Assembly: GCF_030053415.1 (NCBI RefSeq)
Contig: NZ_JASGBJ010000002.1
Span: 372,001-436,000 of the forward strand
From: Marinobacter sp. CHS3-4
GTDB lineage: Bacteria > Pseudomonadota > Gammaproteobacteria > Pseudomonadales > Oleiphilaceae
DNA: 64,000 nucleotides
Direction: 5' to 3'
Part shown: one piece after another, positions 1 to 9,315 of the stretch
Numbering within the stretch: the stretch's first letter is position 1
Layout: each line of letters begins with the position of its first letter
The notes under the pieces: generated by a model
Seen by the model: only the letters and a program-made list of their open reading frames with translations
Told to the model about the DNA's origin: nothing
The model's database searches: none
Position numbers and translations under genes: made by a program

Positions 1-637
1 CGTCAGCAACAACATTGATGCGAGCTCCAATGGAATCACCGCTTTTTCGCAGTGCGTCCATATAGTTTTCCATCTCGGACACTTTCGATGCATCCGGGCA
101 GAAAAACGGATTCTGGTTCACCTGATCCCAGTCAAATTGCTCTGCGCGGATGGGCCCGAGCTGAGACAGATAACCACGAACCTTGATGCCCAGGCGCTGG
201 TGCAGGTATTTGCGTGCAATGGCGCCTGCCGCCACTCGCATCGCTGTTTCACGGGCTGACGATCGACCACCTCCCCGATAGTCCCGCACGCCATACTTGT
301 GCATGTAGGTGTAATCCGCGTGGGCAGGCCTGAACTGCGTGGCAATTTTGGAGTAATCCTTGGAGCGCTGATCCGTGTTTTCGATCACCAGGCCTATTGG
401 CGTGCCTGTGGTTTTTCCTTCGAACACGCCGGACAGAATCCGGACTTCATCGGCCTCCCGCCTCTGGGTGGTGTGTCGCGACGTACCGGGTTTGCGCCGG
501 TCCAGATCTCCCTGAAGATCAGCTTCAGAAAGTTCAAGCCCGGGAGGGCAACCATCTACGATGCAACCCAGGGCAGCACCATGGCTTTCGCCAAAAGAGG
601 TTACCGTGAACAATTTTCCAAAGCTGTTTCCAGACAT
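1..637 (-). CDS. aroC: Chorismate synthase, N-terminal part (runs off left edge)
   Basis: Last step of the shikimate pathway: converts 5-enolpyruvylshikimate-3-phosphate to chorismate in the cytoplasm, using reduced FMN as cofactor. Reading the minus strand from ATG at 637 gives an open frame to the window edge (about 212 codons of a usual ~360). It begins [20 protein letters not shown], carrying the family signature GESHG, followed by [13 protein letters not shown] and the [11 protein letters not shown] motif that help bind substrate and flavin. The 3' end, including the C-terminal part of the active site, lies outside the window. It follows prmB by 40 bp on the same strand, the prmB-aroC order also seen in E. 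coli, so the two are probably co-transcribed. Identity is very secure; only the truncation by the window edge is limiting. Confidence 0.97.
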   Translation of the reverse strand, partial: MSGNSFGKLFTVTSFGESHGAALGCIVDGCPPGLELSEADLQGDLDRRKPGTSRHTTQRREADEVRILSGVFEGKTTGTPIGLVIENTDQRSKDYSKIATQFRPAHADYTYMHKYGVRDYRGGGRSSARETAMRVAAGAIARKYLHQRLGIKVRGYLSQLGPIRAEQFDWDQVNQNPFFCPDASKVSEMENYMDALRKSGDSIGARINVVAD

Positions 638-677
638 ATCAGTATCTTAAATAGGTTTTATGAGAATCGTGTTTAAG

Positions 678-1574
678 TCAGGACCTAACCTGCTCCAGAT
701 CTTCCGCAGTGAGAAGGAATACCCCGTCACCGCCATGTTCAAATTCGAGCCAGGTAAAGGGAAGATCCGGATACGCTGCTTCCAGAGCTGGCCAGCTATT
801 ACCTACTTCAACAATCAGCAGTCCGCCGGGATTCAAATGATCGGCAGCCCCGGACAATATTTTATGGGCAATATCCAATCCATCCTCGCCGGCAGCCAGG
901 CCCAGCTCAGGCTCATGCCTGAATTCGGCTGGCATATCCGCCATATCTTCGGCATCCACGTAAGGCGGATTGCTGATAATCAGATCGTATCGCCCTTCTA
1001 TCCGATCAAATACGTCTGACTGGATGGTGCTGACGCGATCGGACACATCGTGGGTGTCGATATTAATGGCAGCCACCTCCAGCGCATCGGTTGATAGATC
1101 CGACAGATCCACTTCCGCTTCCTCAAATACCAGGGCGGCCCCAATGCCGATGCAGCCACTACCAGTGCACAGATCCAGAATCCGCTCCGGATACCGGTCA
1201 CCAAGCCAGGGTTGTATACCGTTCTGAATCAACTCTCCCAAAGGCGATCTGGGCACCAGCACCCGCTCATCAACAAAGAACGGCAACCCCATAAACCAGG
1301 CCTCTCCGAGAAGATAGGCAAGAGGCACCCGCTGATCGACTCGGCGGGACAGACGCTGAAGTATCAGCTCTTTTTCAGCCTTGGTCAGCCGAGCATCCAG
1401 AAACAGGGTATTGTTCTCGAGCGGCAGGTGTAATGACCGCATGACGAGCTGAACCGCTTCATCCCAGACATTGTCGGTGCCATGACCATAAAACAGCGGT
1501 GACTCTGCAAAACGGGAACACACATAGCGCAGATAATCACGAATGGTCTGGAGATCGTCGGCAACGGCAGTCAC
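678..1574 (-). CDS. prmB: Ribosomal protein L3 N5-glutamine methyltransferase
   Basis: A SAM-dependent enzyme that methylates a glutamine side chain of ribosomal protein L3 in the cytoplasm. The 298-residue product has the usual family length. A helical N-terminal substrate domain (about 1-100) precedes a Rossmann methyltransferase fold with the SAM loop DLCTGSG at 134-140 and the glutamine-methylating signature NPPY at 202-205. PrmC, the release-factor enzyme, shares NPPY; assignment to PrmB rests on the N-terminal domain and on aroC lying immediately downstream. The start is a GTG at 1574 with AGGAC about seven bases upstream; no better ATG is near the conserved N-terminus. Confidence in the PrmB rather than PrmC assignment is high. 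Confidence 0.93.
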   Translation of the reverse strand: MTAVADDLQTIRDYLRYVCSRFAESPLFYGHGTDNVWDEAVQLVMRSLHLPLENNTLFLDARLTKAEKELILQRLSRRVDQRVPLAYLLGEAWFMGLPFFVDERVLVPRSPLGELIQNGIQPWLGDRYPERILDLCTGSGCIGIGAALVFEEAEVDLSDLSTDALEVAAINIDTHDVSDRVSTIQSDVFDRIEGRYDLIISNPPYVDAEDMADMPAEFRHEPELGLAAGEDGLDIAHKILSGAADHLNPGGLLIVEVGNSWPALEAAYPDLPFTWLEFEHGGDGVFLLTAEDLEQVRS

Positions 1575-1663
1575 TGAAACGTCCTGTTACTGAAAATTGA
1601 GCGGGGATTATACGCGTTTTCGGTCGCGCCCTACAGCACCGCGTCTAAACTCAGGGCCAGCGC

Positions 1664-2749
1664 TTAGAGGGCGAGAGGGCCAGAACTGTTTTGATCCTGC
1701 TCGTACCGATCCAACGCCGCAGCCATTCTCTCCCGGCCAAGCTGAATGAGCTCTGGCGCACGGTGATAATCGTAACTGCGGCTGGCATTTTTCGGGACAT
1801 TCACCAGCAAGTCCGGCGGGTATCCGGCAATTTTGTACTGAACCAGGGCACTTTGCATGGTTTCGATGGTCAGGTTCATCACATCGAACTTACCGATACC
1901 CAATTTGTTCCAGTCGATCGTTTCGTAGTCTTCTTTCTTTTTGCTGGCAGGCTTCGACGTTGCTTTTTTCTTTTCGGCCTCTTTCCTTGCGAGGGCATGC
2001 CCAAGCTTGTCCTCTGTAGAGGATTCATCACCCAGGCCTTTGTCACGCCACGCGGACAACGTTTTCAGCGTGTCCAGGTCGAACCAGCGCGATGCCTTAT
2101 CCCGAAGCTTCTCTGTCCATTCGTCCTCGTCCGATTCTGCAAGGCTTGCCTCAATGGCGGCGTCGGCGATTCGCTTGCGGCGATCGTCCTCGCCACTGAG
2201 GTTCACGGCGACAATCAAATCAGCATGGGATGAAATCGTCGGGATAATAGGCAGAGGGTTCAGTGCGGCACCATCTACCAGAACACGGCCGTTGAGCACG
2301 AGCGGAGTCACTACTGATGGGATGGCAACGGAAGCCCTGATCGCCTGGTCCAGAGGACCTTCCTGGAACCAGACTTCTTTGTGACCGAGCAAGTCTGTGG
2401 CAACGGCGGTGTAGGCAATTGGTAAATCTTCGATACGTATATCGCCAATCATATCCCGCACCACCGAGAAAATTTTCTCTCCGCGGATCGCACCCATCGA
2501 GTTGAATGTGACGTCCAGAAGCTTGAGCACATCGAACTGACCAAGGCCGGTTACCCAGTCTTTGTAGTCTTTCATCTTGCCCGCCGCGTAGACACCGCCC
2601 ACCAATGCTCCCATCGAACAGCCAGAAATGGCGATAATGTCGTAATTCCGCTCTTGCAGAACCTCAATGGCGCCAATGTGGGCATACCCCCGGGCGCCAC
2701 CGCTTCCCAAAGTTAACGCAACGGTTTTGCGCTCACCCGTCATGCTCAC
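1664..2749 (-). CDS. Patatin-like phospholipase (RssA/YchK type)
   Basis: Predicted cytoplasmic or membrane-associated serine acyl hydrolase of the patatin family, acting on lipid acyl esters; the substrate is unknown. It carries the oxyanion-hole motif GSGGARG (15-21), the nucleophile elbow GCSMG (43-47, Ser45) and the catalytic-dyad Asp in VDGA (Asp159). The catalytic domain ends near residue 200-250. The rest of the 361 residues is a Lys/Glu-rich stretch with KKKATSKPASKKK, then a C-terminal helical segment not seen in the shortest family members. The start is GTG at 2749, seven bases after GAGG. A later ATG at 2743 is badly placed for that ribosome site. The gene follows the DUF4892 gene by four bases and is probably in its operon. 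A second, different patatin lies at about 24.7-26.1 kb. Confidence 0.88.
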   Translation of the reverse strand: MSMTGERKTVALTLGSGGARGYAHIGAIEVLQERNYDIIAISGCSMGALVGGVYAAGKMKDYKDWVTGLGQFDVLKLLDVTFNSMGAIRGEKIFSVVRDMIGDIRIEDLPIAYTAVATDLLGHKEVWFQEGPLDQAIRASVAIPSVVTPLVLNGRVLVDGAALNPLPIIPTISSHADLIVAVNLSGEDDRRKRIADAAIEASLAESDEDEWTEKLRDKASRWFDLDTLKTLSAWRDKGLGDESSTEDKLGHALARKEAEKKKATSKPASKKKEDYETIDWNKLGIGKFDVMNLTIETMQSALVQYKIAGYPPDLLVNVPKNASRSYDYHRAPELIQLGRERMAAALDRYEQDQNSSGPLAL

Positions 2750-2753
2750 TTAT

Positions 2754-3641
2754 TCACCTCGTAATAACCATGATTTCTACCCGATTTCCCTGGCGGTCCG
2801 GGTTTGGAATAACGATCGACGGCCCTGCGATGATGCGTTTCTGCTGACTTTCAGATACCCCACTTTTCACAAGCACCCGAGACAGCGAATCGACCGCCCG
2901 GCCAGCCCTCTTCATGGCATCTTCCAGAGTTTCGTTTTCCCCCAGTTCGCTATATCCCACCAGAACCACTTCCGCGCCCTCAAGACCGGCCCATTCGTTC
3001 ACCAGTCGACGGTCAGTCGCGGTCCACTCGAAATTGTAAGTAATGCTGCCCTTCCATGGCACCAGAACAGGGCCTTTTATTCTGGCGCTGGCAGTGCCCA
3101 GACCGGGTATCGAGGTGCCTGGGGGAGATTCAAGTTGTTCCACCCACACATACTCACGTTTGTTCGCTCGAGTCACTGTATAAATCAATGTCAGCGACGG
3201 CTTACCGTTCTCGTCAATCGATCCGGCAATCAGATAGTCCTGGTTTTCATCCCGTCCATAGAGATTAGACTGCTCGAAGACCTGATTGGCCCACACGTTA
3301 CTGCGACCGCAGCCACGTCCCGAACATTCGAAAATTATCTGGGCACCTCGAGCCTTCAGCCTGCGAAGGTAATGGTCGCGGGCCTCTTCACGGCTGGCAC
3401 CTTCGAGAATGCGGTAAAGATGGCCAGAACCTTTGATCGGCAATCTGGCCATTGAGGCCGAGCGAATCTCGTTATTCACCTCCCGAACCGGACTAAAAAG
3501 CACCAAACGCCCCGGAGAGGACAGCGTTACCTTCTCCTCCAGCACCGATTCCTCAAAAGGCTCGGGTGGCAATTGGTTGGCCAACACAGTCTCTGCCAGC
3601 ATCATGGACAACACCAGGGCCGCGGCACGCTTAAGACACAT
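2754..3641 (-). CDS. DUF4892-type exported protein with OmpA-like C-terminal region
   Basis: A 295-residue exported protein of unknown function. Residues 1-22 form a signal peptide ending around VLANQ. The N-terminal two thirds resemble the DUF4892 family known from Pseudomonas, including a segment with the cysteines of FECSGRGCGRSN. The last ~90 residues (VVLVGYSELGENETL to NRVEIMV) read like an OmpA-type peptidoglycan-associated domain, with AlaGlyArg-rich helices and the terminal N-R-V-E-I motif, so it may sit on the murein in the periplasm. A TTG at 3644 and ATG at 3641 follow GAGG by 7 and 10 bases; ATG was chosen. The start overlaps the end of the upstream hydrolase gene, indicating translational coupling. 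Family assignment is from recognition, not a search. Confidence 0.75.
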   Translation of the reverse strand: MCLKRAAALVLSMMLAETVLANQLPPEPFEESVLEEKVTLSSPGRLVLFSPVREVNNEIRSASMARLPIKGSGHLYRILEGASREEARDHYLRRLKARGAQIIFECSGRGCGRSNVWANQVFEQSNLYGRDENQDYLIAGSIDENGKPSLTLIYTVTRANKREYVWVEQLESPPGTSIPGLGTASARIKGPVLVPWKGSITYNFEWTATDRRLVNEWAGLEGAEVVLVGYSELGENETLEDAMKRAGRAVDSLSRVLVKSGVSESQQKRIIAGPSIVIPNPDRQGNRVEIMVITR

Positions 3642-4578
3642 CAATAAAATTCCTCACTGCGTGAATAACTGGGCGTACATCGCCCTCGAGATGACAATGA
3701 TGACCACCAGGCACAGATACAAGTTCCAGCCCCTTGATGGCATCAATACGGTGATCAAGTTCGGGCCGGCTAGCAAGCAGGCCTTTCTCTGCCCGTAAAA
3801 ATCCAACGGGAAGTTTCACCGCGTTCAGGCATGCCGTGACCTGGGCTTCGTCCATCATCATCATTGAGGGATACCTCAATTCTGCATCAGTGGACCACTG
3901 AAACTTTTCCTCGCCCTCTTTATTCAACTGCTTCAGATTTCGGGGCACAAGCAACATGGCAGCCTGATGTGACAGAGGAATCATTCCCCCTTCCCGCGCC
4001 CTGGCAGCCTCTTCCACACTCGAATAGACAACCGGTTCGCCTGACCCCGCCAACCGCTTCCTGATCGCTTTGCGGAGCTGAGGAATCACCTCAGACGGTT
4101 CCCGGCTGAGCGGCCCAAGACTGTCAATCATTGCCAGACGGCGTACTCGCTCGGGAAAAGCCGCGCCGTAAAACAGCGAAATGATGCCGCCCAATGAATG
4201 GCCCACCAGATCAATGCCTTGCGGATAGGCTTCCTTGTCGAAGTGATTCGCCACCAGCTCGGCCAGATCGGCCACGTAGTCAGGCAAGGGATAGCCCTGC
4301 CCTGCGGCCCTGTGCCCTGATTTACCGTGGCCTGCCAGATCAAGTGCAAACACGTCCCTGTCTTCGGCAATCGCCGGAGCAAGCTTTGCAAAAGACATGG
4401 CATTATCCAGCCAGCCATGAACCATCAGAACCGGAACTTTGTTTTTCTGGGAAACGGCGGGCCAATGAAGACCAGCGAGGGAGAGATGACGCAAAGGCCA
4501 GTCTATTTCGTGCGGAGCGACGCCCTGCCCGGACAAAGAATCAGAATCAGGTGCCGCACCCTGGAGTACCTCATTCAT
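3631..4578 (-). CDS. Alpha/beta hydrolase
   Basis: A 315-residue alpha/beta-hydrolase-fold enzyme, probably cytoplasmic, of unknown substrate (esterase, lipase or haloalkane-dehalogenase-like architecture). Visible landmarks are the oxyanion HGW at 54-56, the strand-turn LDLAGHGKS, the nucleophile elbow GHSLGG with Ser128, and a late GGHHCHLEG segment that supplies the catalytic His. No signal peptide is apparent. The ATG at 4578 is preceded by AAGG at six bases. The 3' end overlaps the DUF4892 gene start by 11 bp; upstream lies pilZ only 8 bp away, so hydrolase, DUF4892 and patatin may be read from the holB-pilZ transcript. This lipid-related context is suggestive but does not define a substrate. 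Confidence 0.88.
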   Translation of the reverse strand: MNEVLQGAAPDSDSLSGQGVAPHEIDWPLRHLSLAGLHWPAVSQKNKVPVLMVHGWLDNAMSFAKLAPAIAEDRDVFALDLAGHGKSGHRAAGQGYPLPDYVADLAELVANHFDKEAYPQGIDLVGHSLGGIISLFYGAAFPERVRRLAMIDSLGPLSREPSEVIPQLRKAIRKRLAGSGEPVVYSSVEEAARAREGGMIPLSHQAAMLLVPRNLKQLNKEGEEKFQWSTDAELRYPSMMMMDEAQVTACLNAVKLPVGFLRAEKGLLASRPELDHRIDAIKGLELVSVPGGHHCHLEGDVRPVIHAVRNFIDVS

Positions 4579-4586
4579 TGAAGGCC

Positions 4587-4937
4587 TTACATTGTGTGGG
4601 TGGGACGGTCCGAGGTCAGAGACCCTGCCAGGTAGGATTCAATTTTAGTGCGTGCAGTTTCATCATCACCATTAAACTGAACGCCAATACCCGCAGCCCG
4701 GTTGCCCTGGGCGCCTTTCGGCGTAATCCAGATAACCTTTCCCGCAACGGGTATTTTTTCTGGTTCGTCCATGAGATTCAGAAGTAGAAACACTTCATCG
4801 CCTAACTGATACTGCTTCTGGGTAGGTATAAACAGACCGCCCTGACGGATGTAAGGCATGTAGGCCGCGTAAAGGACCGCTTTGTCCTTGATAGTCAGGG
4901 TGAGAATACCACTGCGTGCTCCGAAACCCGGGCCCAT
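4587..4937 (-). CDS. pilZ: Type IV pilus assembly PilZ protein
   Basis: Founding-type PilZ protein required for type IV pilus biogenesis, acting at the cytoplasmic face with PilB/FimX. The sequence GARSGILTLTIKDKAVLYAA, followed by LGDEVFLLLNLMDEPEKIPV, is nearly the Pseudomonas PilZ sequence, and the C-terminus SDRPTHTM is conserved. Like other true PilZ orthologues it lacks the RxxxR c-di-GMP-binding motif at the N-terminus, so direct c-di-GMP binding is not expected. A GTG at 4946 is in frame, but the ATG at 4937 is six bases after AGGTG and gives 116 residues, close to the family length of about 118. It lies downstream of holB as in Pseudomonas. No other pilus gene is in the window. Confidence 0.96.
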   Translation of the reverse strand: MGPGFGARSGILTLTIKDKAVLYAAYMPYIRQGGLFIPTQKQYQLGDEVFLLLNLMDEPEKIPVAGKVIWITPKGAQGNRAAGIGVQFNGDDETARTKIESYLAGSLTSDRPTHTM

Positions 4938-5005
4938 AGAATACACCTGTGTTAAAACTTTCGATATTTCGCAATCATAGCAGCACTTTTTAACGGCTGC
5001 CTAGA

Positions 5006-6019
5006 CTACCCCGCCCGCTTCACTGGCATCAGCTTCTGCCAGGCAATCAGTAATCGGCTTGCCTCAAGCTCTACACTGACGTTATACACTCCTGCTGACC
5101 GTGACTCGTGGATCAGATCAATAAGCTCATGGGCCCGCCAGACCGGGTTATTCTTTGCCAGAAAATCCAACATATCCGAAGCCTGCTCGTCCCTGGCAAC
5201 GCCACCTGCACCCAATCTAGCCAGATCGGCCGCCCATCCTTCGAACAGCCACAGTGAAGCCTCAAGGCCCAGAGTCTTGAACGGTTTTGCAGCCTCACCC
5301 ACGGAAACTTGGCCTTTCATGAAACGTCTGAACTGGTCGAATGCCTCGTCACGAACCGATAGAAAATCTTCCGTCAGATACTCGAGAGCCAGCCGCGGTG
5401 CATTGGCGGCAAGCCTGAGAGCTCTGGCCTTCTGGTTCTGATCTGGTCGTGCGTCGGGATCCAGCTCATCCAGCTTCTGATCAAGCCAGATCCTTGCCTG
5501 CTCCATATTGGGCGTAGGCAGATTCTGAGTCTGACAGCGAGAACGGATGGTCGGGAGAATGGGTCGGCCACTCTCCTGCAGCAGAATCAGCACCACGTCA
5601 TCAGCCGGCTCTTCCAGGGTCTTCAGCAAAGCATTCGCGGAATTGATGTTCAGCTGGTCGGCACGATCAATCATCGCGATTTTACGCGCAGCCACCTGTG
5701 GTGAGGCCACAGCAAAGCCCGCGAGCGATCGGATCTGGTCAATCTTGATCATCCGGCTCTTTTCAGGGGCATAGCGGCGAATATCCGGATGGGTGCCAGC
5801 AGAAACTAGCTCGCACTGCTTGCAGCTACCACAGCGATTCCCGCTGGCGATATCCGGACGATCACAAATCAACAGGGCGGCCAGTTCATCAGCAAAAATT
5901 CGCTTGCCAACGCCCTGCTCGCCTGTGAGCAATAGCGCATGAGGCAATCTGTTTTCAGCGAACATCTGACGAATTCGCTCCCAGGGAGCATTCAGCCAGG
6001 CCATGGATTCGATGGGCAT
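5006..6019 (-). CDS. holB: DNA polymerase III subunit delta'
   Basis: Clamp-loader subunit delta', part of the complex that loads the beta sliding clamp in replication. The 337-residue protein has the AAA+ core with a P-loop-like GEQGVGKR and a four-cysteine zinc module CGSCKQCEL, followed by the SRC motif (SRCQTQNLP) shared by clamp-loader subunits. It is shorter in the C-terminal lid than DnaX, which is encoded at 51.5-53.3 kb in this window. The usual upstream neighbour tmk is absent; instead a transglutaminase gene ends 23 bp upstream. pilZ follows after 68 bp, the normal arrangement. The ATG at 6019 has only a poor ribosome site. Identity is secure. Confidence 0.95.
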   Translation of the reverse strand: MPIESMAWLNAPWERIRQMFAENRLPHALLLTGEQGVGKRIFADELAALLICDRPDIASGNRCGSCKQCELVSAGTHPDIRRYAPEKSRMIKIDQIRSLAGFAVASPQVAARKIAMIDRADQLNINSANALLKTLEEPADDVVLILLQESGRPILPTIRSRCQTQNLPTPNMEQARIWLDQKLDELDPDARPDQNQKARALRLAANAPRLALEYLTEDFLSVRDEAFDQFRRFMKGQVSVGEAAKPFKTLGLEASLWLFEGWAADLARLGAGGVARDEQASDMLDFLAKNNPVWRAHELIDLIHESRSAGVYNVSVELEASRLLIAWQKLMPVKRAG

Positions 6020-6042
6020 AATTCAGGAACCACTGTAGTCGG

Positions 6043-8100
6043 TCATGAGTGACGGCCTCGGTTCCGTCTGACCTGTTTTTTCAAGGTTGCCAGCAACCGT
6101 TTCATTCGTCCGAAATCTTCGGGGGCACCGAAACGCTGGTCTGATGCATAGTAATATTTGTTCACCAACCGGGCAAAAGTCAGGGCCGAAGTCGCCGCGG
6201 CTGGCTGTGCCTTGGCAAGCCGTGATGCCTGCTGGGACGGCGTTTCTCCATGGCGGGCCGGCACGCCTGCCTCCTGACACAGGTTATTCCACCGCATTAA
6301 CAGCCTCGAAAAAGGGTCCCGCCGGCCGAAAGAACGCCCCTGCAGCGCAGAGAAGACTCCTGCGAGCAACAATGCACCCCCGACAAGCGCTGCAGTTACG
6401 TAGCCTAACTCCTTCAGGCTGAATCCTCCCGGCAGCCTGGACATCAAATCCATTTGAGACTGGCCCTGGTAGCCTACGACCCAGCGTTGCCACTGATAAT
6501 TGATTTTATCAAGCTGCAGTGACGCCCATTGCAATACCGCCATGTCACCGTATCGCTGCGGGGAGGTCCAGTCATTTTCGAGGAACGAGCCCTCTTCCTG
6601 GACCGCTTCTCGCAATCCGGATTCAATGCGCTCCGGCGAGATCGCTGCCGTGGGATCAAAGCGGGTCCACCCCGTGTCGGGCATCCAGGCTTCAACCCAG
6701 GCATGGGCATCGTACTGACGTACTATGAGGTAGTCGTTGTCAGCGCCGGGCTCCCCACCCTGGTAACCCACAACCACCCTGGAGGGAATGCCCGCAGCTC
6801 TCAGAAGAAACGTCATCGCGCCAGCGTAGTGGGCGCAAAAGCCCCGCTTGCTGTCAAACAGAAGCGCATCTATGCCATCCCGGGGCATTTGCGGAGGCCT
6901 CAGGGTATAGAAGTATTGCTGATCCCGAAACCGCGAGAGCAAGGCATTGGCAAAATCCCGCGGAGACGAAGCCTGGCTTTTCAGGGTTTGTGCCAATTCG
7001 CGGGCCCGGGGGTTTCCAGTGATAGGCAACTGCAGATATTGCCTGGCATTACCAAGTCGTCCGGCCCGATCAGTACCGTCCGAGTCGAGGGATAAACGAT
7101 AGCGCACAGTCGTGTCTGCAGGCCTGTCAAAGCGGAAAAGACCGTTTTCGTTCTTTTTCACATTACTTGATACAGCGGACGAACCCTTGAGTGCGTAGGC
7201 CCAGGTCTGATCAGTCGGCTCCAGAAGCACGTCATATTCATTGGGTTGAAGCTCACCTATGCCCCCGTCCACCGCCACCCGCCCGGGTCGTCTGAAAGGC
7301 TGCCCGCGGCTCTGACGCCATGTTTCGCCGTCAAGTCGATCCAGGAACAACCCTCGCCAATAACGATCGCGATGGGCGGGAATGTCATCACCAAAAGTGA
7401 CACGAAAAGCTCGCTCGCTGCTTTGGGCAAGACTGGAAATGTCACCCGGGGTCATGGTGTCACTGATACCCGAGCGTGCTTCCCCGGAGACCAATGGAAC
7501 ACTCCAAAGTGGCGACATTCGGGGAAAAAACACGAACAACAGAACGACAATGGGCAAGGTTTTCAGAAACATCATGCCAAGTCGCTTCCAACCGGACCTG
7601 GCCGCAGCGGGTGCCTCCGGGGCATTCAACACCTGCAGACCAATGAACATCAGCAGGACCGACGCCAGATTTACCGCCGTCCAATGTATCTCCTGATGGA
7701 ACAGGAAATTGACCGAGCTGAGGTAGATCAGAATAAACAACAACACATAGAAATCCCGGACGGTGCGGGTTTCCAGCCATTTGAGGCCTACGGCCAACAC
7801 GAAGAACGAGGCCGCAGTATCGACGGTAAAGCGGCCCTGAACCGTCGCTATGTAGATAGCTACCAGAACCACCATCAATCCGGCCCTGGACCATTTCCCG
7901 GGCAGCCTGAGCCTGCCTTTCTGAGCCAGCCAGCGCCACGCCGCCAGCAGCACACAGCTCACCATTAGCCATATTGGCAACCGGTCCCACTGCGGCACAA
8001 GTAAAAGAGCGAACGCTGCCATTAACCAGATCAGGGCGGCACCGGGGATCAACTGTGGTGCTGCTGTAGCGGCTGAGCCGCGGAGCATTCTGCGAATCAT
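6043..8100 (-). CDS. Transglutaminase-like membrane protein (TgpA family)
   Basis: Integral inner-membrane protein of 685 residues. The first ~200 residues contain about six hydrophobic segments (DUF3488-like). A periplasmic region with a transglutaminase core follows around residues 390-480: the Cys in RGFCAHYAG, the His in YDAHAWVEAW and the Asp in WTRFDPTAA form the expected Cys-His-Asp triad. Another membrane segment (GYVTAALVGGALLLAGVF) precedes a cytoplasmic C-terminal DUF4129-like tail. The Pseudomonas homologue TgpA is essential, but its substrate is not established. The ATG at 8100 overlaps the stop of the DUF58 gene in an ATGA, so the two are translationally coupled. The usual MoxR ATPase partner is missing here. 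Confidence 0.92.
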   Translation of the reverse strand: MIRRMLRGSAATAAPQLIPGAALIWLMAAFALLLVPQWDRLPIWLMVSCVLLAAWRWLAQKGRLRLPGKWSRAGLMVVLVAIYIATVQGRFTVDTAASFFVLAVGLKWLETRTVRDFYVLLFILIYLSSVNFLFHQEIHWTAVNLASVLLMFIGLQVLNAPEAPAAARSGWKRLGMMFLKTLPIVVLLFVFFPRMSPLWSVPLVSGEARSGISDTMTPGDISSLAQSSERAFRVTFGDDIPAHRDRYWRGLFLDRLDGETWRQSRGQPFRRPGRVAVDGGIGELQPNEYDVLLEPTDQTWAYALKGSSAVSSNVKKNENGLFRFDRPADTTVRYRLSLDSDGTDRAGRLGNARQYLQLPITGNPRARELAQTLKSQASSPRDFANALLSRFRDQQYFYTLRPPQMPRDGIDALLFDSKRGFCAHYAGAMTFLLRAAGIPSRVVVGYQGGEPGADNDYLIVRQYDAHAWVEAWMPDTGWTRFDPTAAISPERIESGLREAVQEEGSFLENDWTSPQRYGDMAVLQWASLQLDKINYQWQRWVVGYQGQSQMDLMSRLPGGFSLKELGYVTAALVGGALLLAGVFSALQGRSFGRRDPFSRLLMRWNNLCQEAGVPARHGETPSQQASRLAKAQPAAATSALTFARLVNKYYYASDQRFGAPEDFGRMKRLLATLKKQVRRNRGRHS

Positions 8101-9143
8101 GATCCGGTGCCTCTGTTGAGCTCACTGGAGGCATACCTGGCTGAATCGGTCCTGCGCGTGCCGAATGGCAGATTTTCACCTTCTCTGGGCTTTTCCAGCC
8201 CAAAGACCGCGAGGGCTTTCAGGCAACGGATTCCGTGTACAGAGCCGACGTCAGGATCTATCGCCTGCCCAGGAAGGCTCAGACCAAACGGTTGTTTCGT
8301 TTTCATGCGCTCAAGTACCTGTGATGCGAGGTAACTCAACCGGAGCTCTCGATCAACGCCCTGAAAGGCATCGTAATCCAGCCATTGCGGGCTTCCCTGT
8401 TCGCCCTCCCAATCTGCAATGACCATCTCTCCCGTTCGGGCAAACCGCTTCCAGAGTACACGCTGACTTAAATCACCCTCTCTCCAGGGCCTGAAATCAG
8501 CATGATCGTTGCCATCGAGTGAGCGGGATTGAGATGCCTGGTCGCCATCCTGAACGGTACTTTGCGCGTCGGGCGCAGGCAAAGGCCTGGGATAGACAAT
8601 GCCGAACGACTCTGGCCGAAGCCATGACCAGGCCTTCAGCAAGCCGAAAGGAAAGCGGGACTCGACGCGGACTCTGTCCGGCCTTATATATCCTCGCCTG
8701 CTCGGATACACCATAAGCGGTATTTCCTTGGACTCTCCCTGCAACACATGTTGCTGCTCAACCTGTGAGCCCTCGCAAATCAGAGATATAGCCAATGAAT
8801 CGTGACCTTTGACACTGGCCCGAAACAGAAAACTGACCGCTTCGCCCGGAAAACCTTCCCCACCTTTCAGCAAGACCATATCAAGGCCCGCCAGATTTTT
8901 ATGGGTTTGATGCATGGCTGCTACAAAGACAGCCCCAAGGATAAATGTAAGCAGGTAAATCAGACTGTTCTGGTAGTTGATGGCTGTAATCAGCATGATC
9001 AGAAGAAGCAGCCCAAATACGAGCCCAGCGCCCGTTGGCAGGATAAAAATATTACGTTGGCCAAGAATCTGATGGTCGCGACGGGGGATACGATGATTCA
9101 CCCACCGTTGCCAACGGTTTTGTATTCGGCTGTTCATTGTCAT
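8097..9143 (-). CDS. DUF58 domain protein
   Basis: A 348-residue membrane-anchored DUF58 protein. Two hydrophobic helices at about 35-75 (GAGLVFGLLLLIMLITAINY and the following LIYLLTFILGAVFVAAMHQT) are followed by a beta-rich segment. The DUF58 signature around residue 205 has the form FRPWREGDLSQRVLWKRFAR. Family members are thought to act with MoxR ATPases and transglutaminases in envelope processes; the biochemical activity is unknown. It heads a two-gene unit with the TgpA-like gene. ATG codons at 9143 and 9137 are both possible starts, with no strong ribosome site. Upstream is a divergent gene, so no MoxR gene precedes it. Confidence 0.9.
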   Translation of the reverse strand: MTMNSRIQNRWQRWVNHRIPRRDHQILGQRNIFILPTGAGLVFGLLLLIMLITAINYQNSLIYLLTFILGAVFVAAMHQTHKNLAGLDMVLLKGGEGFPGEAVSFLFRASVKGHDSLAISLICEGSQVEQQHVLQGESKEIPLMVYPSRRGYIRPDRVRVESRFPFGLLKAWSWLRPESFGIVYPRPLPAPDAQSTVQDGDQASQSRSLDGNDHADFRPWREGDLSQRVLWKRFARTGEMVIADWEGEQGSPQWLDYDAFQGVDRELRLSYLASQVLERMKTKQPFGLSLPGQAIDPDVGSVHGIRCLKALAVFGLEKPREGENLPFGTRRTDSARYASSELNRGTGS

Positions 9144-9248
9144 TCAGGATGTTACTCGTTGTTGGTCACTCACAGACGGAATTCACAGGGGCTAACAAAA
9201 CAATACTCGATTAACACGGCAATTGATCACAAACCTGCGTGGGAGCCC

Positions 9249-9277
9249 TTGAATTAGACTAATCAGCAGCGAATACT
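9249..9277 (+). promoter_or_regulatory. Candidate sigma-70 promoter for the exported protein gene
   Basis: TTGAAT at 9249-9254 and AATACT at 9272-9277 are separated by 17 bp, each matching the consensus at four of six positions. They sit about 40 bp upstream of the chosen start at 9316, in the AT-richer divergent region shared with the DUF58 gene. Confidence 0.4.
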
Positions 9278-9315
9278 AGTCAAAGTATTTAATCACGATG
9301 AATCGAGGCAAAGTC

